Assembly (NCBI GenBank): GCA_947177435.1
Contig: CAMWUM010000155.1
Location: forward strand, 1-5,392
From: an uncultured Muribaculaceae bacterium
GTDB taxonomy: Bacteria; Bacteroidota; Bacteroidia; Bacteroidales; Muribaculaceae
Reading direction: 5' to 3'
Length of the DNA stretch: 5,392 nucleotides
Both the position numbers and the translations under genes were made by a program. Each line of letters begins with the position of its first letter. The first letter of the stretch is position 1. The notes below the pieces were generated by a model. It saw nothing but the letters and a program-made list of their open reading frames with translations. It did no database searches and had not been told where the DNA came from. Shown here one piece after another: positions 1 to 5,392 of the stretch.

Positions 1-19
1 TATATATAATCTCCAATTC

Positions 20-63
20 CCTATTCCAAAAAATCGGTACATGTACCAAGTTTTCGGAATAGG
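20..63. repeat. 44-nt imperfect palindrome in the htpG downstream region
   Basis: Two 22-nt arms share one centre between bases 41 and 42. The outer arms are CCTATTCC (20-27) and GGAATAGG (56-63), an AAAA/TTTT pair (29-32 with 51-54) lies inside them, and the core is the perfect 12-bp palindrome GGTACATGTACC (36-47). By eye 19 of 22 positions pair; the mismatches are 28/55, 33/50 and 35/48. The right outer arm can also pair with TATTCC at 67-72 (GGAATA 56-61, 5-nt loop), so two hairpins compete for it. It could be a bidirectional terminator for a gene beyond the left edge, a dimeric regulator site or an RNA switch. No T-run follows directly on the plus strand, so a simple intrinsic terminator is only weakly supported. 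The symmetry is read directly; the role is unknown. Confidence 0.6.
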
Positions 64-117
64 ATTTATTCCTTCATTCTTTAATTGGCAAGGGGGAGGT
101 TATCCGTTGCAATTGAA

Positions 118-162
118 TTTATAAAATAAGGAACGCCCTCCGGGATTGGGCCGGAGGGCGTT
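118..162 (-). terminator. Rho-independent-type terminator of htpG
   Basis: A perfect 12-bp stem, AACGCCCTCCGG (132-143) against CCGGAGGGCGTT (151-162), encloses a 7-nt loop. It starts 18 nt beyond the htpG stop codon. Read leftward, the stem is followed by a T-rich but interrupted stretch (CCTTATTTTAT). Read rightward it is followed by a G-rich sequence, so the hairpin fits termination of leftward htpG transcription. The stem is seen directly; terminator function is inferred from position and orientation. Confidence 0.8.
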
Positions 163-180
163 GGTATGGAGGGGAAGGGA

Positions 181-2226
181 TTACATGAGGGAGACGGAGC
201 GGGCGATGAAGGCGTTGAGGACGGCGCCTTTGAGGAGGCCGTTGCCGAGGAGGGCGAGGTCGATGAGCTGCTTGACTTCGGGCTGGTTAGCGGCGTAGTC
301 TTTTTCGATCTGCTCTTGCTTTTCGCGGAGCTCGCCGACGGCCTTCTCGAGGTCGCTGACTTGCTGCTGCTCTTCGGTGCTGAGCTTGCCGTCCTTGGCG
401 GCGGCGCGGATGTCGCTGGCCTGCTTGTTCTTCTCGTCGATTTCCTTGGCGAGGGGCTCAACCTGCGCACCGATGGCGGCGGTGGCGGCGTCGCGCACCT
501 TGACAATGAGCGGGTGCTCGGTGTTGACCACGAGGTTGTAGCTGTCGGGCAGTTCGCCGTAGAAGCTCATGCCGGGCTGCATGGCAGCCATGTCCTTCAT
601 ACGACGCATATACTCGTTCTGAGTGACGACAATAGGCATGGCGGTAGGCGACATTGCCTCGAACTCAACGAGGAAGTTGGCCTTCTCCACCTCAGGTACT
701 TGCGAGCGGAACACGGTGGTGAGCATGCCACGCTGCACGGCCGAAAGGTCAACGCTCTTGCTGTCGGTCTTGGGGATGAGGTTGCTGGCCACCTCGCTGT
801 CTACGCGTACCAGACGGGTCTTTTCGATCTTCTGCTCGAGCAGGCCCACGAAGTGGTTGTCAAGCTGGCCATCCATAAGCAGCACGTTGTAGCCCAGAGC
901 GTTGGCGGCGTTGATGTAAGAATACTGGGCCGTCTTGTCAGTAGAATAGATGTAGACCACGTTGCCATCCTTGTCGGTCTGCTCGGGCTCGACGAGAGCG
1001 CGGTATTCGTCGAGGGTATAGTACTTGCCCTCGGTGTCTTTGAGCAGCACAAACTTCATGGCTGCCTCGCAGAATTTCTCGTCGGTGAGCATGCCGTACT
1101 CAATGAAGATCTTGATGTCGTCCCACTTGGTCTCGTAGTCGGCGCGATCGCTAGAGAAAATATCTTCCAGGCGAGCGGCCACCTTCTTGGTGATGTACGA
1201 CGAAATCTTCTTCACGGCAGTATCGGCCTGCAGATAGGAGCGCGACACGTTCAGAGGGATGTCGGGCGAGTCGATTACACCTTGCAGCAGCATCATGAAC
1301 TCAGGCACGACGCCTTCGACCGAGTCGGTGACGTACACCTGGTTGCTATAGAGCGGGATGCGGTTTTTGGTGAGTTCGAAATTGTTGTGAATCTTCGGGA
1401 AATAGAGGATGCCGGTGAGATTGAACGGGTAATCGACGTTGAGGTGAATCCAGAACATCGGGTCATCCTGACCGGGATATAGCTCGTGGTAGAAGTTGAG
1501 GTAGTCCTCCTTTGTGAGGTCGGCAGGCTTCTTCATCCACTGCGGCTCGGTGGAGTTGACCACGTTGTCGCGGTCGGTGTCAACCATCTTGCCGTCCTTC
1601 CACTCCTGCTCCTTGCCGAAGATTACGGGCACGGGCAGGAAGCGGCAGTATTTCTTGAGCAGGCCCTCAATGGTGGCGCGCTCCAGGAACTGCTTGTCGT
1701 CCTCCTGGTCGATGTAAAGCACAATGTCGGTGCCTCGCTCGGTGCGGGTGCCCTCCTCCATCGTGTACTCAGGCGAACCGTCGCAGGTCCACTTGACAGG
1801 CTTGGCGCCCTCCTTGTACGAGAGCGAATTGATTTCCACCTTCTTGGCAACCATGAAGGCCGAGTAGAAGCCCAGGCCGAAGTGGCCGATGATTGAGTTG
1901 GCCGTATCCTTGTACTTCTCAAGGAACTCCTCAGCACCCGAGAAGGCTATCTGGTTGATATACTTGTCGATGTCCTCAGCGTCCATGCCGATGCCGTGGT
2001 CGCTGATGGTCAGCGTGCCGGCCTCCTTGTCGATGCTGACGCGCACGTCGAGAGTGCCGAGTTCGCCCTTATACTCGCCGAAGTTGCTGAGGGTCTTGAT
2101 TTTCTGGGTAGCATCGACCGCGTTTGACACCAGCTCGCGCAGGAAGATCTCGTGGTCGCTGTAAAGAAATTTTTTGATGACCGGGAAAATATTTTCCGTG
2201 GTCACGCCAATTTTGCCTTGTTGCAT
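181..2226 (-). CDS. htpG: Molecular chaperone HtpG (bacterial Hsp90)
   Basis: This is a complete 681-residue Hsp90-family ATP-dependent chaperone, which as a cytosolic homodimer remodels and folds client proteins, usually together with the DnaK system. The N-terminal GHKL ATPase domain shows the ELVSNAVDA motif (E31, N35, D38; E31 is the expected catalytic glutamate), DHGIGM (76-81) and GHFGLGFYSAFMVA (114-127). The middle domain has the conserved DSPDIPLNVSRSYLQ segment with R329, which matches the arginine that contacts the ATP gamma-phosphate in Hsp90s. The dimerisation domain includes MRRMKDM (540-546), FYGELPDSYNL and NTEHPLI (568-574). About residues 593-643 form a Lys/Glu/Gln-rich probable coiled coil, which makes the protein longer than the roughly 625-residue E. 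coli form; the total length and motif variants fit Bacteroidota HtpG. The ATG at 2226 opens directly into the family N-terminus (QQGKIGVTTENIFP). No Shine-Dalgarno sequence is visible. It is transcribed divergently from tsaB and ends just before a strong hairpin. I see no frameshift or missing key residue. Confidence 0.98.
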   Translation of the reverse strand: MQQGKIGVTTENIFPVIKKFLYSDHEIFLRELVSNAVDATQKIKTLSNFGEYKGELGTLDVRVSIDKEAGTLTISDHGIGMDAEDIDKYINQIAFSGAEEFLEKYKDTANSIIGHFGLGFYSAFMVAKKVEINSLSYKEGAKPVKWTCDGSPEYTMEEGTRTERGTDIVLYIDQEDDKQFLERATIEGLLKKYCRFLPVPVIFGKEQEWKDGKMVDTDRDNVVNSTEPQWMKKPADLTKEDYLNFYHELYPGQDDPMFWIHLNVDYPFNLTGILYFPKIHNNFELTKNRIPLYSNQVYVTDSVEGVVPEFMMLLQGVIDSPDIPLNVSRSYLQADTAVKKISSYITKKVAARLEDIFSSDRADYETKWDDIKIFIEYGMLTDEKFCEAAMKFVLLKDTEGKYYTLDEYRALVEPEQTDKDGNVVYIYSTDKTAQYSYINAANALGYNVLLMDGQLDNHFVGLLEQKIEKTRLVRVDSEVASNLIPKTDSKSVDLSAVQRGMLTTVFRSQVPEVEKANFLVEFEAMSPTAMPIVVTQNEYMRRMKDMAAMQPGMSFYGELPDSYNLVVNTEHPLIVKVRDAATAAIGAQVEPLAKEIDEKNKQASDIRAAAKDGKLSTEEQQQVSDLEKAVGELREKQEQIEKDYAANQPEVKQLIDLALLGNGLLKGAVLNAFIARSVSLM

Positions 2227-2300
2227 AATATATATGGTTTAAGTTTTAATCCGTTTATATAACAATCCTGCAAATCTTGCGCCAAAATTTCCGGTGTCAT
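2227..2300 (-). promoter_or_regulatory. AT-rich htpG leader/promoter region, no clear motif
   Basis: The stretch upstream of the htpG ATG is AT-rich and lacks a Shine-Dalgarno sequence, as is common in Bacteroidota. The promoter must lie in the 145 bp shared with tsaB, but I find no full TAnnTTTG box reading leftward. The nearest matches are AAGATTTG (2278-2271) and AAATTTTG (2290-2283), each off at the first base and without a convincing TTTG upstream. No CIRCE-type inverted repeat (TTAGCACTC-N9-GAGTGCTAA) is present, so HrcA control is not supported. The region is assigned by position only. Confidence 0.35.
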
Positions 2301-2327
2301 ATTTTCATAAAAAAAGCTAAATTGCGA

Positions 2328-2355
2328 TTTGAGGCGGGGGGATTTCGTAACTTTG
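2328..2355 (+). promoter_or_regulatory. Bacteroidota-type promoter for the tsaB operon
   Basis: TAACTTTG at 2348-2355 matches the Bacteroides -7 consensus TAnnTTTG exactly. A TTTG at 2328-2331 can serve as the -33 element. The 16-bp spacer is shorter than the roughly 19-21 bp usually quoted for this promoter class, and it contains a run of six G (2336-2341). A run of seven A (2309-2315) lies just upstream and could act like an UP element. Transcription would start a few bases beyond 2355, leaving a leader of only about 10 nt before the tsaB ATG. The motifs are seen directly; activity is inferred. Confidence 0.65.
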
Positions 2356-2358
2356 CAG

Positions 2359-2364
2359 AAAGGA
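2359..2364 (+). promoter_or_regulatory. Shine-Dalgarno-like site of tsaB
   Basis: AAAGGA lies 7 nt before the ATG at 2372, a normal spacing for ribosome binding, and supports that start. It stands out because htpG, the DUF4250 gene and uvrD show no comparable site. If the promoter call is right, this motif sits at or very near the 5' end of the mRNA. Confidence 0.5.
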
Positions 2365-2371
2365 TTTAGCA

Positions 2372-3070
2372 ATGGCAGTAATTCTAAGCATAGAGACATC
2401 AACTGTGCCCTGCTCGGCCGCGCTGACAGCCGAGGGCATGATACTGGCGCATTACGAGGAGTTCAACGGACAAAACCACGCGGCCCTGCTGTCGGGATTT
2501 GTCAAAGGCTGCCTCGATTTCGCGCGTGATAAAGAAATTGACGTGCAGGCTGTGGCCGTGTCAATGGGCCCGGGCAGCTACACGGGCTTGCGCATCGGAC
2601 TGAGCGAAGCGAAAGGATTAGCGTACGCGCTTGACATTCCGCTCATTGGAATAGACACACTTAAGTTGTTGGCAACGTCGGTGATGTTCGGGCATCCCGA
2701 GGAGATTGCCGACGACACCATCTTCGTGCCTATGATCGACGCACGCCGCATGGAGGTTTACACTGCAGCCTACGATTTGGGACTGAACGAGTTGATGGCT
2801 CCGCAGCCGCTCATACTCGACGCCGACAGTTACGCCGACCTCATCGCCACCGGCAGACCCATTCTCATCTTCGGCAATGGCTCAGACAAGGCCATACCCG
2901 TGCTTGACGCTCCCAACGTGCGCCACATCCCCGACGTGCAGCCGCTGGCCGTGGATATGCTGGCTTTGGCCGACATGGCCTACGCGCGGCGCGAGTTCCT
3001 CGACCTTGCCTACAGCGTGCCCGCCTATCTCAAAGATTTCCAAACCACTAAGCCAAAGAAACTATTCTGA
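2372..3070 (+). CDS. tsaB: tRNA t6A37 threonylcarbamoyladenosine synthesis protein TsaB
   Basis: This 232-residue protein (E. coli TsaB is about 231) is the non-catalytic ASKHA-fold partner of TsaD. With TsaE it supports transfer of threonylcarbamoyl from the TsaC product to A37 of tRNAs that read ANN codons, in the cytosol. Signature segments are the N-terminal ILSIETST phosphate-1-like strand-loop (residues 4-11), SMGPGSYTGLRIG (64-76), which is diagnostic for TsaB, PMIDARRMEVY (120-130), and the C-terminal VPAYLKDF near residue 216. It lacks the metal-binding histidines of the catalytic paralogue TsaD, and its short length also argues against TsaD. The ATG at 2372 is supported by the family N-terminus, an AAAGGA site 7 nt upstream and the adjacent promoter box. 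It is the first gene of a tight operon: the DUF4250 gene starts 3 nt after its TGA, in the same frame. Nothing looks truncated. Confidence 0.96.
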   Translation: MAVILSIETSTVPCSAALTAEGMILAHYEEFNGQNHAALLSGFVKGCLDFARDKEIDVQAVAVSMGPGSYTGLRIGLSEAKGLAYALDIPLIGIDTLKLLATSVMFGHPEEIADDTIFVPMIDARRMEVYTAAYDLGLNELMAPQPLILDADSYADLIATGRPILIFGNGSDKAIPVLDAPNVRHIPDVQPLAVDMLALADMAYARREFLDLAYSVPAYLKDFQTTKPKKLF

Positions 3071-3073
3071 TAT

Positions 3074-3253
3074 ATGGATAACCTGCCCAAAGACCCGGCC
3101 ATGCTGATGAGCTACGTCAATACCAAACTGCGCGACGATTACCCGTCGCTCGACGCTCTTTGCGACGACCTGCACATCGACCGTGCCCAACTCGAAGCCA
3201 CACTCGCCGCCGCAGGGTTTGAATACTCGGCGGACAACAACAAATTCTGGTAA
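3074..3253 (+). CDS. DUF4250 domain-containing small protein
   Basis: This 59-residue acidic protein opens with MDNLPKDPAMLMSYVNTKLR and continues with YPSLDALCDDLHIDRAQL. I recognise the pattern as DUF4250, a family of small proteins of unknown function made up of essentially this one domain, so the length looks complete. The middle (about residues 24-49) reads as helix, tight turn, helix (SLDALCDDL, HID, RAQLEATLAAAGF), like a helix-turn-helix. The tail EYSADNNKFW could form a short hairpin. There is no signal peptide, membrane segment or metal-binding cluster, so it should be cytosolic. The gene begins 3 nt after the tsaB stop, in the same frame, and ends 2 nt before the uvrD ATG, so it is surely co-transcribed with both. 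No Shine-Dalgarno is visible, which suggests translation by re-initiation. The family assignment is from memory of its consensus; DNA or RNA binding is my inference. Confidence 0.88.
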   Translation: MDNLPKDPAMLMSYVNTKLRDDYPSLDALCDDLHIDRAQLEATLAAAGFEYSADNNKFW

Positions 3254-3255
3254 GA

Positions 3256-5392
3256 ATGGAGGACTATCTGTCGAAGCTCAACGACCAGCAACGGGCGGCA
3301 GTCGAGTATTGCGACGGCCCCCAGCTGGTGATTGCCGGCGCGGGCTCGGGCAAGACCAGGGTGCTGACTTATAAGATAGTGCACCTGCTGGCCCATGGCT
3401 ACGAGCCTTGGCGCATCCTTGCGTTGACTTTCACCAATAAGGCCGCACGCGAGATGCGCGAGCGCATCCAGGACCTCGTGGGTCCCAAGACGGCATCGAA
3501 GCTTTGGATGGGCACGTTCCACTCCATCTTCGCCCGCATCCTACGCATCAACGCTGAGAAAATCGGGTTCAAGCCAAGCTTCACCATCTACGACACTGCC
3601 GACTCCAAGTCGCTCATCAAGATGATAATAAAGGATATGGACCTCGACGACAAGGTGTATAAGCCCAACGTCGTGATGAATGCCATTTCCTTTGCCAAAA
3701 ACGCGTTGATAAGCCCCGCGCAGTACGCCGCCGATGCCGGCATACGCAAGGCCGACCGCAACGCCAAGCGCGACCGCATGCACGAGATATACGCCGGGTA
3801 CGTCAACCGCTGCCATGTGGCAGGAGCGATGGACTTCGACGATTTGCTCTACTACACCTATACTCTGCTCAACGAGAATCCAGACATACGCCGCCATTAC
3901 GAGGAGTACTTCCAGTATGTGCTCGTCGACGAGTACCAGGACACGAACTACGCCCAGCACGCCATCGTGTCGCTTCTGACACAGCAGTGCCAAAGGCTGT
4001 GCGCCGTGGGCGACGACGCACAGAGCATCTACTCATTCCGCGGCGCCAACATCAGCAACATCCTCAATCTGCGCAACGCCTACCCCACTCTGCAGATACA
4101 CAAGCTCGAACAGAACTACCGCTCGACGCAGAACATCATCAACGCCGCCAGTTCACTCATTGAGAAGAACAAGGAGCAACTGCCCAAGAAGGTATTCTCA
4201 CTCAATCAGATGGGCGACCGCATCGAGGTGCAGAAAAGCTACAGCGACTTTGAGGAGGCATACCTCGTGTCAAACCGCATATCGCAGGTGCAGCACCACA
4301 CGGGCGACTCGTTTGAGGAGTTCGCCATCCTTTACCGCACCCACGCCCCGCGCCGCGTGCTGGAAGAGGCCCTCCGCAAACGCAACATCCCTTACCGCAT
4401 CTACGGCGGCCTGTCGTTCTACCAGCGCAAGGAGGTGAAGGACGCCATCGCCTTTTTCCGCCTGTCAATCAATCCCAACGACGACGAGGCCATCAAGCGC
4501 GTAATCAACACCCCGGCCCGCGGCATCGGCGACACCACCGTGCGCAAGCTCGCCTCAGCCGCCATCGACCACCGCGTCAGCATCTGGACGGTGATTTGCG
4601 ACGTTGACGCTTACGGCGTGGACTTGGGCAAAGCCGCCCGCAACAGGCTGCAGGATTTCCAGACTATGATTGAGGGATTCAACGCCCTCAACGATCCCCA
4701 AAGCCACACCCTATGCGACGCCTCTGAGGCCGCCAAGAAAATAATATCAGAGACCAAATTGCTCGCCGCGCTCATCTCCGACCGTACCCCCGAAAGCATC
4801 TCAAAGCAGGAAAACCTGCAGGAGCTCCTCAACGGCGTGGCCGAGTGCGTGGCCGGAAAGGTCGAGGAGGGCGCCATTGAAGACATATACATGCCAAACT
4901 TCCTCAGTGAGGTCTCGCTGGCCACTGACCAGGATTCGAAGGAGGAAGACACCACCGAAAAGGTGACGCTAATGACCATCCACGCCGCCAAGGGTCTGGA
5001 GTTCGGAAACGTGTTCATCGTCGGCGTCGAGGACGATCTGCTGCCGTCGATGATGGCCAAGGACTCGATGCGCGAGTTTGAGGAGGAGCGCCGACTACTG
5101 TACGTGGCCATTACACGCGCCAAAAGGTTCTGCATGATGACTTACGCCGCTTCACGCTTCCGCAACGGCATGACCGTGAGCACCAACCCATCGCCATTCC
5201 TGCGCGACATCGACCCGCGATGGCTCAACTTCACTATGGGCACATCGCTGCCAAAGACCGCCGGCACAGACCGGATACGCACTTCGTTCCATACGCCATC
5301 GGCAACCACCTCGCTATGGTCTAAGCCCTCCAGGCCAAGCGCTCCCGCGCAGGCGCCTGCCACCCCTGGATTTTCCGAGGGCGAGTACAGGC
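3256..5392 (+). CDS. uvrD: UvrD/PcrA-type superfamily 1A DNA helicase, 3' end outside the window
   Basis: This is an ATP-dependent 3'-5' DNA helicase of the UvrD/PcrA/Rep family, expected to act in nucleotide-excision or mismatch repair and in clearing proteins or stalled polymerase from DNA. The 712 codons present are open to the window edge. All helicase motifs are intact: Q motif LNDQQRAAV (8-16), Walker A AGAGSGKT (27-34, K33), Ia LTFTNKAA (57-64), GTFHS (86-90), Walker B VDEYQDT (224-230, D225/E226), III GDDAQSIYSFRGA (252-264), IV QNYRST (286-291), IVa GGLSFYQRKEVKD (384-396), V VTLMTIHAAKGLEF (570-583) and VI EEERRLLYVAITRAK (609-623). Residues from about 680 are Ser/Pro/Ala-rich and probably disordered, like the linker to the small C-terminal domain of PcrA/UvrD, which would lie beyond the edge. 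The ATG at 3256, 2 nt after the DUF4250 stop, places the Q motif at the normal distance. UvrD and PcrA cannot be told apart here; RecB/AddA is excluded by the compact motif spacing. Confidence 0.96.
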   Translation, partial: MEDYLSKLNDQQRAAVEYCDGPQLVIAGAGSGKTRVLTYKIVHLLAHGYEPWRILALTFTNKAAREMRERIQDLVGPKTASKLWMGTFHSIFARILRINAEKIGFKPSFTIYDTADSKSLIKMIIKDMDLDDKVYKPNVVMNAISFAKNALISPAQYAADAGIRKADRNAKRDRMHEIYAGYVNRCHVAGAMDFDDLLYYTYTLLNENPDIRRHYEEYFQYVLVDEYQDTNYAQHAIVSLLTQQCQRLCAVGDDAQSIYSFRGANISNILNLRNAYPTLQIHKLEQNYRSTQNIINAASSLIEKNKEQLPKKVFSLNQMGDRIEVQKSYSDFEEAYLVSNRISQVQHHTGDSFEEFAILYRTHAPRRVLEEALRKRNIPYRIYGGLSFYQRKEVKDAIAFFRLSINPNDDEAIKRVINTPARGIGDTTVRKLASAAIDHRVSIWTVICDVDAYGVDLGKAARNRLQDFQTMIEGFNALNDPQSHTLCDASEAAKKIISETKLLAALISDRTPESISKQENLQELLNGVAECVAGKVEEGAIEDIYMPNFLSEVSLATDQDSKEEDTTEKVTLMTIHAAKGLEFGNVFIVGVEDDLLPSMMAKDSMREFEEERRLLYVAITRAKRFCMMTYAASRFRNGMTVSTNPSPFLRDIDPRWLNFTMGTSLPKTAGTDRIRTSFHTPSATTSLWSKPSRPSAPAQAPATPGFSEGEYR

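Noticed and set aside
82..116. Possible weak hairpin between AATTGGCAA and TTGCAATT downstream of htpG
   Set aside because: The pairing needs a bulged base and is mostly A-T. It is too weak to call beside the strong 132-162 hairpin.
81..506. Leftward 141-codon Pro/Ser/Arg-rich ORF overlapping the 3' end of htpG
   Set aside because: It lies on the same strand as htpG in another frame, its composition is typical of a shifted GC-rich frame, and it reads through the htpG terminator hairpin. It is not a real gene.
166..1896. Very long open stretch on the plus strand antisense to htpG, about 575 codons broken by a single stop at 1480-1482
   Set aside because: It is exactly codon-register antisense to htpG. 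Stops in that register arise only opposite Leu TTA/CTA and Ser TCA codons, which this gene hardly uses; the lone stop is opposite the CTA of Leu249. The Val/Leu/Gly/His-rich translation resembles no known protein and there is no start signal, so this is a codon-bias shadow.
2202..2300. 32-codon leftward ORF starting at 2300 and overlapping the htpG start out of frame
   Set aside because: It could be a leader peptide coupled to htpG, but it has no Shine-Dalgarno site, no recognisable sequence and a length expected by chance. Without conservation data it is not supported.
3139..3993. Leftward ORFs of 62-150 codons antisense to the DUF4250 gene and uvrD
   Set aside because: They overlap a helicase frame with every motif intact and show low-complexity, unfamiliar translations without start signals. 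They are shadows.
4611..5363. Leftward ORFs of 73 and 174 codons antisense to the 3' part of uvrD
   Set aside because: The Ser/Arg-rich translations match nothing I know and lie opposite conserved helicase motifs V and VI, so they are codon-bias artefacts.

Overview
The window looks like ordinary core chromosome from a member of the order Bacteroidales (phylum Bacteroidota). Muribaculaceae is a reasonable but unproven guess from the fairly GC-rich coding sequence. Three things point to this group: the HtpG sequence has the long Bacteroidota form (681 residues, GHFGLGFYS motif, charged coiled coil near the C-terminus); the tsaB promoter carries a TAnnTTTG -7 box (TAACTTTG); and most starts lack a clear Shine-Dalgarno sequence. 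I see no mobile element, CRISPR array, rRNA, tRNA or phage gene.

Layout. Bases 1-180 are AT-rich and hold no gene. They contain a 44-nt imperfect palindrome (20-63) and, at 132-162, a strong hairpin that fits a terminator for the leftward gene htpG. htpG (Hsp90 chaperone) fills 181-2226 on the minus strand. A 145-bp divergent intergenic region (2227-2371) follows, with a Bacteroidota-type promoter and a Shine-Dalgarno-like site reading rightward. The rightward operon is tsaB (tRNA t6A synthesis, 2372-3070), a 59-residue DUF4250 protein (3074-3253) and a UvrD/PcrA-type DNA helicase (from 3256, running off the right edge). The three genes are separated by only 3 and 2 nt, so they are almost certainly co-transcribed and probably translationally coupled.

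Functionally the window combines protein folding (HtpG), translation fidelity (TsaB, with TsaD and TsaE encoded elsewhere) and DNA repair or replication (UvrD). There is no obvious single pathway linking them. The least understood element is the DUF4250 protein between tsaB and uvrD: its sequence suggests a minimal helix-turn-helix-like fold, and it is in the same reading frame as tsaB, with only a stop codon and one further codon between them. I did not find evidence of a dramatic new system. The findings are modest leads.
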